Assembly (NCBI GenBank): GCA_964448045.1 | Contig: CAYUVF010000046.1 | Location: 1 to 37,418 of the forward strand | Reading direction: 5' to 3' | DNA from: CAYUVF01 sp964448045 | GTDB lineage: Bacteria > Bacteroidota > Rhodothermia > Rhodothermales > Salinibacteraceae | DNA length: 37,418 nucleotides | The notes under the pieces: generated by a model | Database searches by the model: none | Seen by the model: the letters and a program-made list of their open reading frames with translations, nothing else | What the model was told of the DNA's origin: nothing | Made by a program: the position numbers and the translations under genes | Part shown: one piece after another, positions 25,678 through 34,076 of the stretch | How positions within the stretch are numbered: position 1 is the stretch's first letter | Layout: each line of letters opens with the position of its first letter

Positions 25678-26982
25678 ATGCTTCGCTATTATCCCTGGTT
25701 GTCACTCTCATGTGCGCTGATTCTGCTTCTCAGCGCCCCCGCTCCACTCCACGCCGCCGATTCCACCGCGACCGATTCGTCGGCCGTAGTCACAGCGGAT
25801 GATCCCGACCCGATCCGCCGCACGTCCGATCGCCTTCACCGCTCCATTGACCCGTGGAACGACCGGGCGCACCGGCAAGTGGGGGCCTTTGCGGGCGACC
25901 TCTCCGGCGCCTGGCCCTTCCGGCGCGAGCGGGCACTCTACCCGTCGACGCCCGCCGTGCGCTACAACCGCGTCGAAGGGCTCGTCCTCGGATTCCAGCG
26001 CCATCCGATGCGCTGGAGCGATGACGACGACCACCGCGTCTACGGCCAGATCGGCTACGCCTTCGCGCTGAAGCGCCTGCGCTACGCCGCCGGCTTCGAG
26101 ATCCGCGCCGACCAGCAGCGCGACGACCGCTACGGCCTCAAAATCGGCGCCCTCTACCGCCGCAACACGACCACGAACGACGCCTGGAAAACGTCGTGGC
26201 TGGAAAACTCGCTGGCGGCCAGTCTCTTCAAAAACGACTTCTTCGACTACCACGAAGTGCAGGGCTGGACGTTCTACGCGACGCACCGCTTCACCCAATA
26301 TGCCCAGCTAACGACCGGCTTTCGCACTGAGGACTACGCCAGTCTGATGCAAGAAACAACGTGGTCGCTCTTCGGCGGCGACGGATTTGCGGACAATCCG
26401 GCCATCGATGACGGCCATTACAACGCCTTCGTCGTCGCGCTGGAAGCCGGGCACGTGGCCGATTTCGACGACGCTCCGCGCGGCGCGGCCCTCCGCCTCG
26501 ATGCCGAGCTGGGCCGTGGCCTCCGCAATCCTACCGGGTACAACCGCTACCAGGCCGATGGACGCGCCTACCTGCCCGTGACGCCCTTCAGCACGCTGGG
26601 GCTGCGCCTGCGCGGCGGCTATGCGACCGCCGAGGCCCCGCTGCAAAAGCAGTTCAGCATCGGCGGGATCGGATCGGTGCGGAGTGTGGCGCAGAACGGC
26701 TTTTCCGGGACGCGCACGCTCATCGGCAACGCCGAGTACATAGTCGATGACGTAGCGCTGTTCGACGACGCCTTCGACGACCTGACGCTGATCGGCTTCG
26801 TCGATGCCGGATGGATCGGCGATGCCAACACACGCTTTGCGATGGACGATGTACTGCCGTCAGCCGGCTTCGGCATCGGGTTCGACGACCGGACGGTCCG
26901 CATCGACGTGTCGTGGCCGCTCCGCAATATCGATGGCGACACGGGCCCCTCGATCTGGCTGCGCATCAGCCCGAGCTTCTGA
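25678..26982 (+). CDS. Outer-membrane beta-barrel protein (Omp85/surface-antigen-like)
   Basis: Protein of 434 residues with a signal peptide (WLSLSCALILLLSAPAPLHA, cleavage near residue 26). The rest alternates in strand-like fashion, and the chain ends in ISPSF, a terminal Phe as in outer-membrane barrels. The segment QFSIGGIGSVRSV followed by GNAEYIVDD resembles the loop-6 region of bacterial surface antigen (PF01103) barrels. No POTRA repeats are evident. A shared block RYNRVEGLVLGFQR also occurs in the next gene. The stop overlaps the next start by one base. Cargo or partner is unknown. Confidence 0.75.
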   Translation: MLRYYPWLSLSCALILLLSAPAPLHAADSTATDSSAVVTADDPDPIRRTSDRLHRSIDPWNDRAHRQVGAFAGDLSGAWPFRRERALYPSTPAVRYNRVEGLVLGFQRHPMRWSDDDDHRVYGQIGYAFALKRLRYAAGFEIRADQQRDDRYGLKIGALYRRNTTTNDAWKTSWLENSLAASLFKNDFFDYHEVQGWTFYATHRFTQYAQLTTGFRTEDYASLMQETTWSLFGGDGFADNPAIDDGHYNAFVVALEAGHVADFDDAPRGAALRLDAELGRGLRNPTGYNRYQADGRAYLPVTPFSTLGLRLRGGYATAEAPLQKQFSIGGIGSVRSVAQNGFSGTRTLIGNAEYIVDDVALFDDAFDDLTLIGFVDAGWIGDANTRFAMDDVLPSAGFGIGFDDRTVRIDVSWPLRNIDGDTGPSIWLRISPSF

Positions 26983-28274
26983 TGGCACGTTGTCTGATGA
27001 TACACCGTCGATTGAACGGCCTGATTGGCGCGGCCTGGGCGCTGGCGCTCGGTTTCGGTGCTATCTGGATCGCGCCTGCGGCCGCCCAGCCGCAGGCCTC
27101 TCCGGCATCGCTCCCGGACACGGCGGCAACGGTCATCCGCACCGATACGCTCACGCTCCGGGCGCCTCCGCGGGGCACCGCGCAGCTGACGTCGCTGACG
27201 AACCGGCAGACGGCCAACCGGCCGTACCGGCAGGAGCCATCGGTCTATCTCACGGCGCCGGCCCTCCGCTACAACCGGGTCGAGGGCATGGTGATGGGCT
27301 GGCAACGCGCACCGCTGTCGTGGACGGATGACGCGCCAGTGCGGCTCTACGCGCAGGCGAGCTATGCACTGGCCCTCAGGGAGCCGCGCTACCTGACGGG
27401 GATCGAATTTCGGCCGACGGCGCCGGCCGCGACGCACGGGTTCAAACTGGGCGTTCACGCCGGCCACACCACCGCCAGCGCGGATCAGTGGAAGCAATCG
27501 TGGGAGGAAACCTCCGTGTCGGCCCTGCTATTCGGGCGCGATCTGTTCAACTATTACGACGTGCGGCAAGTGACGGCGTACGCCTTCCAGCGGATCGGGC
27601 CGGGGCTGCAGATCAGCGCGGGATTTCGGTGGGCCGAGCACGACTCGCTCGCGCGCAACACCGGCTGGTCGGTCTTCGATCGATCGCCGTTCCGCCCCAA
27701 TCCGGCAGCCGATGCCGGAACCGCTCACACCCTGATTCTCAGCGCCGAAACCGGGCACCTGCGCCACCGCTCCGAGCACCGGCCCGTCGGCTCGATCGCA
27801 CGCCTCTACGCTGAATTGGGGCACGCCTTCGGCGGATCGCTCGCATACAACCGCTACATCGCGGATGGGCAAACGTACCGCCCGATCACCGCGTCGACCA
27901 ACCTGAATTTGCGCGCCCGCGCCGGATACGCGACGGATGAGGCGCCCACGCAGATGCGCTTCCGGCTCAATGGCGTGCATGGCCTGCGCACATTCGAGCC
28001 TGCGCGGGGCGGCACGCGCCTGTTGCTGGGCAGCGCCCAACTCGCGTGGTACGACGTGCCCTTTGCCCGGTGGATGCATCCGTTGCAGCTCAGCACCTTC
28101 GCCGATGCCGGATGGACCGGCGACGGCGCATGGGCCAACGGCGACGCGTTTGCCTTCGCTGGCGTCGGCGCGGCGCTGTTCGATCGGCTGATCGCCGTAG
28201 ACGTGGCGTGGCCGCTGCACCGCGGTCCGGCGTGGTCGCCGCAGGTGACGCTCAAGATCCACCCGCTGCGATGA
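26982..28274 (+). CDS. Outer-membrane beta-barrel protein, paralogue of the preceding gene
   Basis: Protein of 430 residues with a signal peptide (GLIGAAWALALGFGAIWIAP, cleavage after AAA near residue 35). It shares RYNRVEGMVMGWQR with the upstream paralogue and has a similar loop region (NGVHGLRTFEPARGGTRLLL). It ends in KIHPLR, so it lacks the terminal aromatic residue usual for barrel assembly. The ATG at 26982 overlaps the preceding TGA (TGATG); a second ATG lies five codons later. Tandem arrangement and coupling point to a duplicated pair working together. Confidence 0.72.
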   Translation: MARCLMIHRRLNGLIGAAWALALGFGAIWIAPAAAQPQASPASLPDTAATVIRTDTLTLRAPPRGTAQLTSLTNRQTANRPYRQEPSVYLTAPALRYNRVEGMVMGWQRAPLSWTDDAPVRLYAQASYALALREPRYLTGIEFRPTAPAATHGFKLGVHAGHTTASADQWKQSWEETSVSALLFGRDLFNYYDVRQVTAYAFQRIGPGLQISAGFRWAEHDSLARNTGWSVFDRSPFRPNPAADAGTAHTLILSAETGHLRHRSEHRPVGSIARLYAELGHAFGGSLAYNRYIADGQTYRPITASTNLNLRARAGYATDEAPTQMRFRLNGVHGLRTFEPARGGTRLLLGSAQLAWYDVPFARWMHPLQLSTFADAGWTGDGAWANGDAFAFAGVGAALFDRLIAVDVAWPLHRGPAWSPQVTLKIHPLR

Positions 28275-28289
28275 CGGCTCCGCTGATTG

Positions 28290-28748
28290 TTACTCCATGC
28301 CCGTCGATCCGAAGCCGCCGCTGCCGCGCACCGTTTGGTCCAGCGCCTCGCGCTCAGCCCATGTGACGTGGGCGTGCCGGGCGACGACGAGCTGCGCGAT
28401 GCGCTCGCCCCGCTCGATGACGAACGGTGCGTCGCCGTGATTGATGAGCAGCACCTTCACCTCCCCGCGATAGTCGGCATCGATGGTGCCGGGGCTATTA
28501 AGCACGGTCACGGCGTGGCGCATGGCGAGGCCGCTGCGGGGGCGCACCTGCCCCTCGTAGCCCTCGGGCAGGGCGATCTTGAAGCCGGTCGGGATCAGGT
28601 CGTGGGCACCGGGCGCGAGCGTCACCGGGGCCTCGGACGGCACCGCGGCGCGGAGATCCATCCCCGCGCTCAGGTCGGTTTCGTGGGACGGCAGATCGAG
28701 CCCCTCCGCGTGGGGCAGGCGGGTCAGCGGTACGGAGATCGGATTCAT
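28290..28748 (-). CDS. dut: dUTP diphosphatase
   Basis: Trimeric dUTPase of 152 residues that converts dUTP to dUMP and pyrophosphate. All five motifs are present: AGMDLRA, RPRSGLA, GTIDADYRGE, RIAQLV and RGSGGFGSTG. The ATG at 28748 gives MNPISVPLTRLPH. It is convergent with the barrel gene, whose stop is 15 bases away. Confidence 0.96.
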   Translation of the reverse strand: MNPISVPLTRLPHAEGLDLPSHETDLSAGMDLRAAVPSEAPVTLAPGAHDLIPTGFKIALPEGYEGQVRPRSGLAMRHAVTVLNSPGTIDADYRGEVKVLLINHGDAPFVIERGERIAQLVVARHAHVTWAEREALDQTVRGSGGFGSTGME

Positions 28749-28833
28749 AGGGAAACAGTTAGTCGTAAGGAATGGGGATAATCAACATCCAAAACGCGCC
28801 CGCCAACGTCAGGTGCGCGACCGGATGTTCGCG

Positions 28834-28874
28834 TGAAAAACGAACGGGGATGTCGCCCGATGACGACATCCCCG
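28834..28874 (-). terminator. Intrinsic terminator after the POT transporter gene
   Basis: An 11-bp perfect stem (CGGGGATGTCG, 28845-28855, with CGACATCCCCG, 28864-28874) encloses an 8-base loop. On the minus strand it is followed by TTCGTTTTTC. It lies 26 bases beyond the stop of the transporter gene at 28900. Confidence 0.85.
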
Positions 28875-28899
28875 CTGTTAATTGATGCGTGGATCCGAA

Positions 28900-30654
28900 T
28901 TATTCGACATCGCCCATCAGGCGTTGCACGGGCGGTGCAGCCAGCAGAGCGACGATACCGCCTCCGCCAATGATCAGGGCGACCGTCCAGAAGAGGCTGC
29001 TGGGCGCGAGCGTCTCCAGCTGCCCGGCGATCAGGCCGGCAAACAGGTTGCCGAGCGCGGCCGCGACGAACCAGATGCCCATCATCTGCCCGACGCGGTT
29101 CTCCGGCGCCAGCTTCGTCATGGACGAGAGGCCCACCGGCGAGAGGCACAGCTCGCCGCAGGTGTGCAAGAAGTACGTCACGATGAGCCACGAGGCCGAG
29201 ACGGGGCTCTGCGGATCGGCATTGGCGGCGCCCCACGAGAGCACGAAGAAACCGCCGGCCAATCCGAACAGGCCCAGCGCAAACTTGACGGGGATCGACG
29301 GATTGGCGTTGCGGCTGGCGAGCCACGTCCAGAACCACCCGAAGACCGGAGCGAGGATGACGATGAACGTCGGGTTGATGTTTTGCAGCATACTCGCCGG
29401 CATCGTCCACTGCTCCACGAGCTGATACGACACGTATCCGGCAAAGCCGAGGATCAGCAGCGCAAACACGCCAACACCCAGCTTACCGACCGACCACAGA
29501 TCGTCGCGCTTGAAGATGCGGTAGCACACGTATCCGATGGGGATGGCGAGAATGGCGACAGGAATCAGCGGACTTACATCCGACAGCAAGCCGAAGGGCC
29601 CGAAGGTGCGGTCGGTAAGGTCTTTGGCAAACAGGTTGAGCGACGACCCGGCCTGCTCGAAGCCGCTCCAGAAGAGCGCAGCCAGGATGAACAGCCAGAA
29701 GATGACGCCGAGGCGCTTCTGCTCCTCGCGCGTGTGCCCGCCGAAGAAGATGATGTAGCCGAAGAAGATCAGCGTGATGCCCACAGCAGCCACGCCGAGC
29801 CCGCCGGCGAGCTGTTCGAGCGAAATCGCGAAAACACCCGAGCTTATCAGGAAGCCGAACAGGATTACTACTGCCGCGATAGCAGCCGACGTGAGGTAGA
29901 AATTGCGGCTCTTGCGGGCGACCGCCTGCTCGTCATCGGCGTCGAGGAGCCCGGCTGGGCCGAGGAATCCGGCGCCCATCTTGTACGAGATCAGGCCCAG
30001 GACCATGCCGAAGCCGGCGAGCGAAAAGCCCCAGTGCCAGTTGTAGCCTTCACCGACGAGGCTGCAGAGCGTGGGGCCGAGGATGGCGCCAAAGTTGATG
30101 CCCATGTAGAAGATGGAGAAGCCCGCATCGCGGCGCGCGCCGCCCTCCGGGTAGAGGTCGCCTACCATCGTGCTGACGTTGGGCTTTAGCAATCCGGTGC
30201 CGATGACGATGAGCGCGAGACCAAAATAGAAGAACGTCACCTCGGGCAGGCCAAACATCGGCAGGGCCATACTGAAGTGACCCGCCGCGATGATGACGCC
30301 GCCCCGGAAGACAGCCTTGCGCTGGCCCCAGATGTTATCGGCGATCCATCCGCCCGGCAACGAGAGCACGTAGACGAAGAACGTGTACAATCCGTAAACG
30401 GCCGTAGCCTTGCCGGTGTCAAAGCCGAGGCCCGGATTGCCCGCCGTCGCTGCTGCCGTCATGAAGAGCACGAGCAGCGCCCGCATGCCGTAATAGCTGA
30501 AGCGCTCCCAGAGCTCGGTAAAGAACAGGGTAGCCAGCCCGCGCGGGTGCCCAAAGAAATCCTGCCGTACATCCAGCGTCGCGGTCGCTGCGCCACCTTC
30601 CGTAGATGATTCCCCGGCGGGGTCTGAAAAATCCGTCGTCGAATCGTTCGCCAT
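28900..30654 (-). CDS. POT/PTR2-family proton-coupled di-/tripeptide transporter
   Basis: Inner-membrane transporter of 584 residues with about 12-14 helices. The ExxER proton-coupling motif is ELWERFSYYG at residues 47-56. The family signatures KPNVSTMVGDLYP and FSIFYMGINFGAILGP are present. These transporters import small peptides with protons. The ATG at 30654 follows AGAGGTG by about six bases; a GTG three codons upstream lies within this Shine-Dalgarno and is unlikely. The first 30 residues are polar and variable. A terminator lies downstream and a TAnnTTTG promoter upstream. Confidence 0.93.
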   Translation of the reverse strand: MANDSTTDFSDPAGESSTEGGAATATLDVRQDFFGHPRGLATLFFTELWERFSYYGMRALLVLFMTAAATAGNPGLGFDTGKATAVYGLYTFFVYVLSLPGGWIADNIWGQRKAVFRGGVIIAAGHFSMALPMFGLPEVTFFYFGLALIVIGTGLLKPNVSTMVGDLYPEGGARRDAGFSIFYMGINFGAILGPTLCSLVGEGYNWHWGFSLAGFGMVLGLISYKMGAGFLGPAGLLDADDEQAVARKSRNFYLTSAAIAAVVILFGFLISSGVFAISLEQLAGGLGVAAVGITLIFFGYIIFFGGHTREEQKRLGVIFWLFILAALFWSGFEQAGSSLNLFAKDLTDRTFGPFGLLSDVSPLIPVAILAIPIGYVCYRIFKRDDLWSVGKLGVGVFALLILGFAGYVSYQLVEQWTMPASMLQNINPTFIVILAPVFGWFWTWLASRNANPSIPVKFALGLFGLAGGFFVLSWGAANADPQSPVSASWLIVTYFLHTCGELCLSPVGLSSMTKLAPENRVGQMMGIWFVAAALGNLFAGLIAGQLETLAPSSLFWTVALIIGGGGIVALLAAPPVQRLMGDVE

Positions 30655-30725
30655 ACGTATCACCTCTACTGATCATGAAACTCACAAGCGGCCCGGCCCT
30701 GCCATCGAGCGCCAGTCCACGCGCG

Positions 30726-30733
30726 CACAAAGA
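30726..30733 (-). promoter_or_regulatory. Candidate Bacteroidota -7 box for the POT transporter
   Basis: TATCTTTG on the minus strand fits TAnnTTTG exactly. A TTAG about 20 bases upstream could be a weak -33 element. The predicted start point lies about 65 bases before the ATG at 30654. Confidence 0.45.
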
Positions 30734-30795
30734 TAGCAGACGCAGGGTAATGTGTCTAATTCGGATCGAAATTCCTGTTCAACCCCTGAACTCCC

Positions 30796-30826
30796 TTTCG
30801 CGTCTGCCGTAGAGACCGTAGCTTTG
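30796..30826 (+). promoter_or_regulatory. Candidate Bacteroidota-type promoter for aspS
   Basis: TTTC at 30796-30799 and TAGCTTTG at 30819-30826 match the TTTG-N19/20-TAnnTTTG layout. The -7 box fits exactly. It lies 61 bases upstream of the aspS ATG and is back to back with the transporter's promoter. Confidence 0.45.
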
Positions 30827-30887
30827 GATGATCGACCGGCCCTTGCCGTTTCATCCCTCTGTTCACCGAACGATCCCCGCTTGTAGC

Positions 30888-32759
30888 ATGACCGACCGAC
30901 CGCGCGAAGCACTCATCAGCCCCGATACGCACGGCCCGCGCTCCCACACGTGCAACGACCTCCGGATCGGCCACGAGAGCGACGAGGTCGTGCTCAAAGG
31001 CTGGGTCGATACGCGGCGCGACCACGGCGGGCTCGTCTTCATCGACCTGCGCGACCGCTACGGCCTCACGCAGGTCGTCTTCTCCCCACAGGACAACCAG
31101 GACGCCTACGAAACGGCCGGACGCCTTCGCAGCGAGGACGTCATTTCGATCCGCGGAAAAGTGCAGCCGCGCGGCGACGAAGCGGTCAACCCCAACCTGC
31201 CGACGGGCGAGATCGAAGTGCGCGTCACGGATCTGGCCGTGCTCAATACGGCCGAGCCGACACCGTTCGTTGTCTCCGCCCACGAGGAGCGCCAGCAGAA
31301 CGTCAACGAGGACCTGCGCCTCAAGTACCGCTACCTCGACATGCGCCGGCCCGACCTGCAGCAGAACCTCATCACGCGGCACACCCTCTATCAGACCACC
31401 CGCCGCTTCTTCGACCAGCACGACTTTATCGAGATCGAGACGCCGGTCCTGATGAAATCGACCCCGGAGGGCGCGCGCGATTTCCTCGTCCCCAGCCGGA
31501 TCCACCCCGGCAAGTTCTACGCGCTGCCGCAGAGTCCGCAGACGTACAAGCAGATCCTGATGGTCGCGGGCATGGACCGCTACGTGCAGATCGTCAAGTG
31601 CTTCCGCGACGAAGACCTCCGCGCCGATCGCCAGCCCGAGTTCACACAGATCGACGTGGAGATGACCTTCGCCACCGAGGAGCAGATCTACGAACTGATT
31701 GAGGGTCTGATGGCGGATCTGTGGCGCGACCTGAAGGACACCGAGCTGGAGACGCCCTTCCCGCGGATGAGCTACGATGAGGCACTGACGACATACGGCA
31801 CCGACAAGCCCGATACGCGCTTCGGCCTGAAGCTCCACGACGTCTCGGACGCGTTCGAAAACTCTGGTTTCCGGGTCTTCGACGGCATCATCGACAAGGG
31901 CGGAAAGATCGTCGCCATCAACGTGCCCGGTGAAGGCGACCGCGGCCGGGGCGCGATGGACCGGCTCGACGCGCACGTGCGCAAGCAGATTGGCGCAGGC
32001 GGGCTCGTCTACTTCAAGCGGCCCTCCGATGGCTCCGAGACGTACTCATCGGTCAAAGAAAGCATCCTCCCGCCCGAGCACGTGCAGGCCGCCATCGACC
32101 AGGTCGGTGCCGAGGCCGGCGACCTCGTGCTCGTTCTGGCCGGCCCCACGCCCGACGTGTACACACAGGCCGGCGCGCTCCGCCTCCACATGGCCGACGA
32201 CCTCGACCTCGTGCCCGACGACGCGCCCGACGACTTCCTGTGGGTCACCGACTTCCCCCTGCTGGAATGGGACGCCGATCAGCAGCGCTACCTGTCGATG
32301 CACCACCCCTTCACCGCGCCGCGCCCGGAGGACATCGACGCGCTCGACGACGATCCGGGTGCCGCCCGCGCTCGCGCCTACGACCTCGTGCTCAACGGCA
32401 ACGAGATCGGCGGCGGCTCCATTCGTATCCACAATCGGAACATCCAGCAGAAGGTCTTCCGCGCCCTGGGTATCGACGAAGACGAGGCCGAGCAGCGATT
32501 CGGCTTCCTGCTCGACGCCTTCCGCTACGGCGCCCCGCCGCACGGCGGCATCGCACTGGGCCTCGACCGGCTCGTCATGCTCATCACCGGCGCCAACTCC
32601 CTCCGCGAGGTCATCGCCTTCCCCAAAACCCAGAGCGGCAAAGAGCCGATGGTCGACTCCCCCGACGCCGTCGATCCCGAGCAGCTGGAGGACCTGCACA
32701 TCCAGCTCGCCCTGCCGGAAGATACGGCGACGCCCTCCATTGCGGAGCAAGCCTCTTGA
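30888..32759 (+). CDS. aspS: Aspartyl-tRNA synthetase, bacterial type
   Basis: Class IIb synthetase of 623 residues. The N-terminal OB-fold anticodon domain has GWVDTRRDHGGLVFIDLRDR. Motif 1 region is FIEIETPVLMKSTPEGARDF, motif 2 FRDEDLRADRQPEFTQID and motif 3 GIALGLDRLVML. The bacterial GAD insertion lies between motifs 2 and 3. His46 in RRDHGG occupies the position where a His accompanies non-discriminating enzymes that also charge tRNA-Asn, and a Leu the discriminating E. coli enzyme. The ATG at 30888 is chosen; an open frame 20 residues upstream overlaps the promoter. Confidence 0.96.
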   Translation: MTDRPREALISPDTHGPRSHTCNDLRIGHESDEVVLKGWVDTRRDHGGLVFIDLRDRYGLTQVVFSPQDNQDAYETAGRLRSEDVISIRGKVQPRGDEAVNPNLPTGEIEVRVTDLAVLNTAEPTPFVVSAHEERQQNVNEDLRLKYRYLDMRRPDLQQNLITRHTLYQTTRRFFDQHDFIEIETPVLMKSTPEGARDFLVPSRIHPGKFYALPQSPQTYKQILMVAGMDRYVQIVKCFRDEDLRADRQPEFTQIDVEMTFATEEQIYELIEGLMADLWRDLKDTELETPFPRMSYDEALTTYGTDKPDTRFGLKLHDVSDAFENSGFRVFDGIIDKGGKIVAINVPGEGDRGRGAMDRLDAHVRKQIGAGGLVYFKRPSDGSETYSSVKESILPPEHVQAAIDQVGAEAGDLVLVLAGPTPDVYTQAGALRLHMADDLDLVPDDAPDDFLWVTDFPLLEWDADQQRYLSMHHPFTAPRPEDIDALDDDPGAARARAYDLVLNGNEIGGGSIRIHNRNIQQKVFRALGIDEDEAEQRFGFLLDAFRYGAPPHGGIALGLDRLVMLITGANSLREVIAFPKTQSGKEPMVDSPDAVDPEQLEDLHIQLALPEDTATPSIAEQAS

Positions 32760-32778
32760 TCAACCACACGTCGCCCCC

Positions 32779-33186
32779 ATGCGCACCCTCATCGCCGACG
32801 CCTTCCGCTGGTCCGACTGGCAGGCGATCATCCGTGAGCACGGCATCACGATCGACCGGCCGCAGGGCGAACCGCACCCCAACTACCCGCACATCCTCTA
32901 CCCGATCGACTACGGGTACATTAACGATACCATTGCCCCCGATGGCGGCGGCGTGGACGTGTTCGTCGGCACCGCATCGAACGGGTTGGTGGCACTGCTG
33001 CGCACGACGGATTACCGCCGCGGCGACGAAGAGGTGAAGCTGATCTACAACTGCACGCCGCGCGAGATCTACACGGCCCACGGATTCATCAATTTCGACC
33101 GGTCGCTGCTCAGAGGCGCGCTCGTGATGCGCCACCCGATGGAGCAACTCTGGGCCTCACCAGCGGAAGCAGCTACGCCTCCTTGA
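32779..33186 (+). CDS. Inorganic-pyrophosphatase-like protein, probably variant
   Basis: Protein of 135 residues related to family I inorganic pyrophosphatases: HPNYPHILYPIDYGYINDT, then APDGGGVDVFVG, resembles the active-site block YGxxxxT...DGDPxDVLV. The first and last Asp of that block are kept (Asp55, Asp60), but the middle Asp, which activates water in classical enzymes, is Gly57. The chain is also shorter than the usual 170-200 residues. Annotated relatives in other GC-rich bacteria share this variant (from memory). Catalysis on PPi is doubtful. It starts 19 bases after aspS, so is probably co-transcribed. Confidence 0.7.
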   Translation: MRTLIADAFRWSDWQAIIREHGITIDRPQGEPHPNYPHILYPIDYGYINDTIAPDGGGVDVFVGTASNGLVALLRTTDYRRGDEEVKLIYNCTPREIYTAHGFINFDRSLLRGALVMRHPMEQLWASPAEAATPP

Positions 33187-33210
33187 TCGCAAGACGGTTG
33201 ATCGCAAGAC
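33183..33210. repeat. Two-copy 15-base direct repeat
   Basis: TTGATCGCAAGAC occurs at 33183-33195 and 33198-33210, separated by GG. The stop codon of the pyrophosphatase-like gene lies in the first copy, as with the heptamer tracts elsewhere. Confidence 0.6.
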
Positions 33211-33224
33211 AAGCGCGGAGGAAC

Positions 33225-33521
33225 TCAGGCCGCCTGCGCGGTAACCCCGGGATGGGTGGCGATTTTATCTGCCAGCTCGGTCGCCGACGAGGCCGTGACG
33301 ACGCGCTCATGCTCCAATCGGTGGGCGGTGTAGTAGCGCTGTCCGCTCTCCAGCGTATGGACGAGCGCCACCCAAGGCTCGAACCCTGCCGATGCGCCGG
33401 TGCCCGATGCTGCCGTAGCCTCATGCTGCTGAATCGCCGGACGGACGAGGGCCTTCTCGTCATCGGGCCACTGGCCGACAAATTGGATAAGATGATCGAG
33501 CGATGGAGTAGATGAATGCAT
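33225..33521 (-). CDS. Small protein of unknown function
   Basis: 98 residues with no recognised domain. The N-terminal half is amphipathic (LDHLIQFVGQWPDDEKALVRP), and the remainder reads as a small alpha/beta domain (WVALVHTLESGQRYYTAHRLEHERVV). No signal peptide or membrane helix. It is convergent with the preceding gene. No clear ribosome site supports the ATG at 33521, but composition is protein-like and nothing else fills this interval. Confidence 0.5.
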   Translation of the reverse strand: MHSSTPSLDHLIQFVGQWPDDEKALVRPAIQQHEATAASGTGASAGFEPWVALVHTLESGQRYYTAHRLEHERVVTASSATELADKIATHPGVTAQAA

Positions 33522-33739
33522 GGCATGAGACTGGACGATGAATGATCTGCCTCACTAATCAGCAACGACCGTGCCATACCTTTTCGTCCCATCTCACACT
33601 GCGCTCCGCCGCGTCCTGTCCTGCCGTGCGTCAAATTCACGCGCCGTCCATCAACGAGACTGGAACACTATCTCCGGGGCAGTTTACTTAAGTATCCGCA
33701 TGGCGGACGCGGCGGCCCGCAGCGGCGGCCGATATGCCG

Positions 33740-33812
33740 GACCCCGTAGCTCAGTTGGAAGAGCAACGGACTTTTAATCCGTGGGTCGCAGGTTCGATCC
33801 CTGCCGGGGTCA
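33740..33812 (+). tRNA. tRNA-Lys (anticodon TTT)
   Basis: 73-base cloverleaf. The acceptor stem GACCCCG pairs with CGGGGTC, the D-loop has AGCTCAGTTGGAAGAGC, the anticodon arm is ACGGA-CTTTTAA-TCCGT with TTT at 33773-33775, and the T-arm has GGTTCGATCC. The 3' CCA is not encoded. Confidence 0.97.
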
Positions 33813-33815
33813 CTG

Positions 33816-33892
33816 GAATTACGAAGGGCACGCTTCGAGCGACGCATTCCACTCGGTATTCGTCCTTCAACATTCGAAACGCGACATTCAAA
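33816..33892. repeat. Heptamer tract between the two tRNA genes
   Basis: Eleven in-phase 7-base units fill almost the whole gap between tRNA-Lys and tRNA-Leu. Several share an ATTC core, for example ATTCGTC, ATTCGAA and ATTCAAA. More degenerate than the tracts at 2161 and 13201, so phase assignment is less certain. Confidence 0.5.
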
Positions 33893-33902
33893 CAGTGCTC
33901 CT

Positions 33903-33988
33903 GCCCGAGTGGCGGAATTGGTAGACGCGCATGGTTGAGGGCCATGTGGCCGCTTTAGGCCGTGGAGGTTCGAGTCCTCTCTCGGGCA
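33903..33988 (+). tRNA. tRNA-Leu (anticodon GAG)
   Basis: 86-base class II tRNA with a long variable arm. The acceptor stem GCCCGAG pairs with CTCGGGC, the D-arm is TGGCGGAATTGGTAGACGC, the anticodon loop TTGAGGG has GAG at 33937-33939, and the T-arm is GGTTCGAGTCC. No encoded CCA. An integrase relic 281 bases downstream suggests this tRNA was an integration site. Confidence 0.97.
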
Positions 33989-33994
33989 CTGGAA

Positions 33995-34042
33995 AAACGC
34001 CCCTGAACGCTGGAAACGGCGATTCAGGGGCGTTTCTTGTTT
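33995..34042 (+). terminator. Strong intrinsic terminator after tRNA-Leu
   Basis: A 13-bp perfect stem, AAACGCCCCTGAA (33995-34007) and TTCAGGGGCGTTT (34023-34035), is followed by a T-rich tail (CTTGTTT). It lies seven bases after the tRNA. Confidence 0.92.
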
Positions 34043-34076
34043 GGAGCGGTTTGCTGCCCCGTTCCGCAAAATAGAG

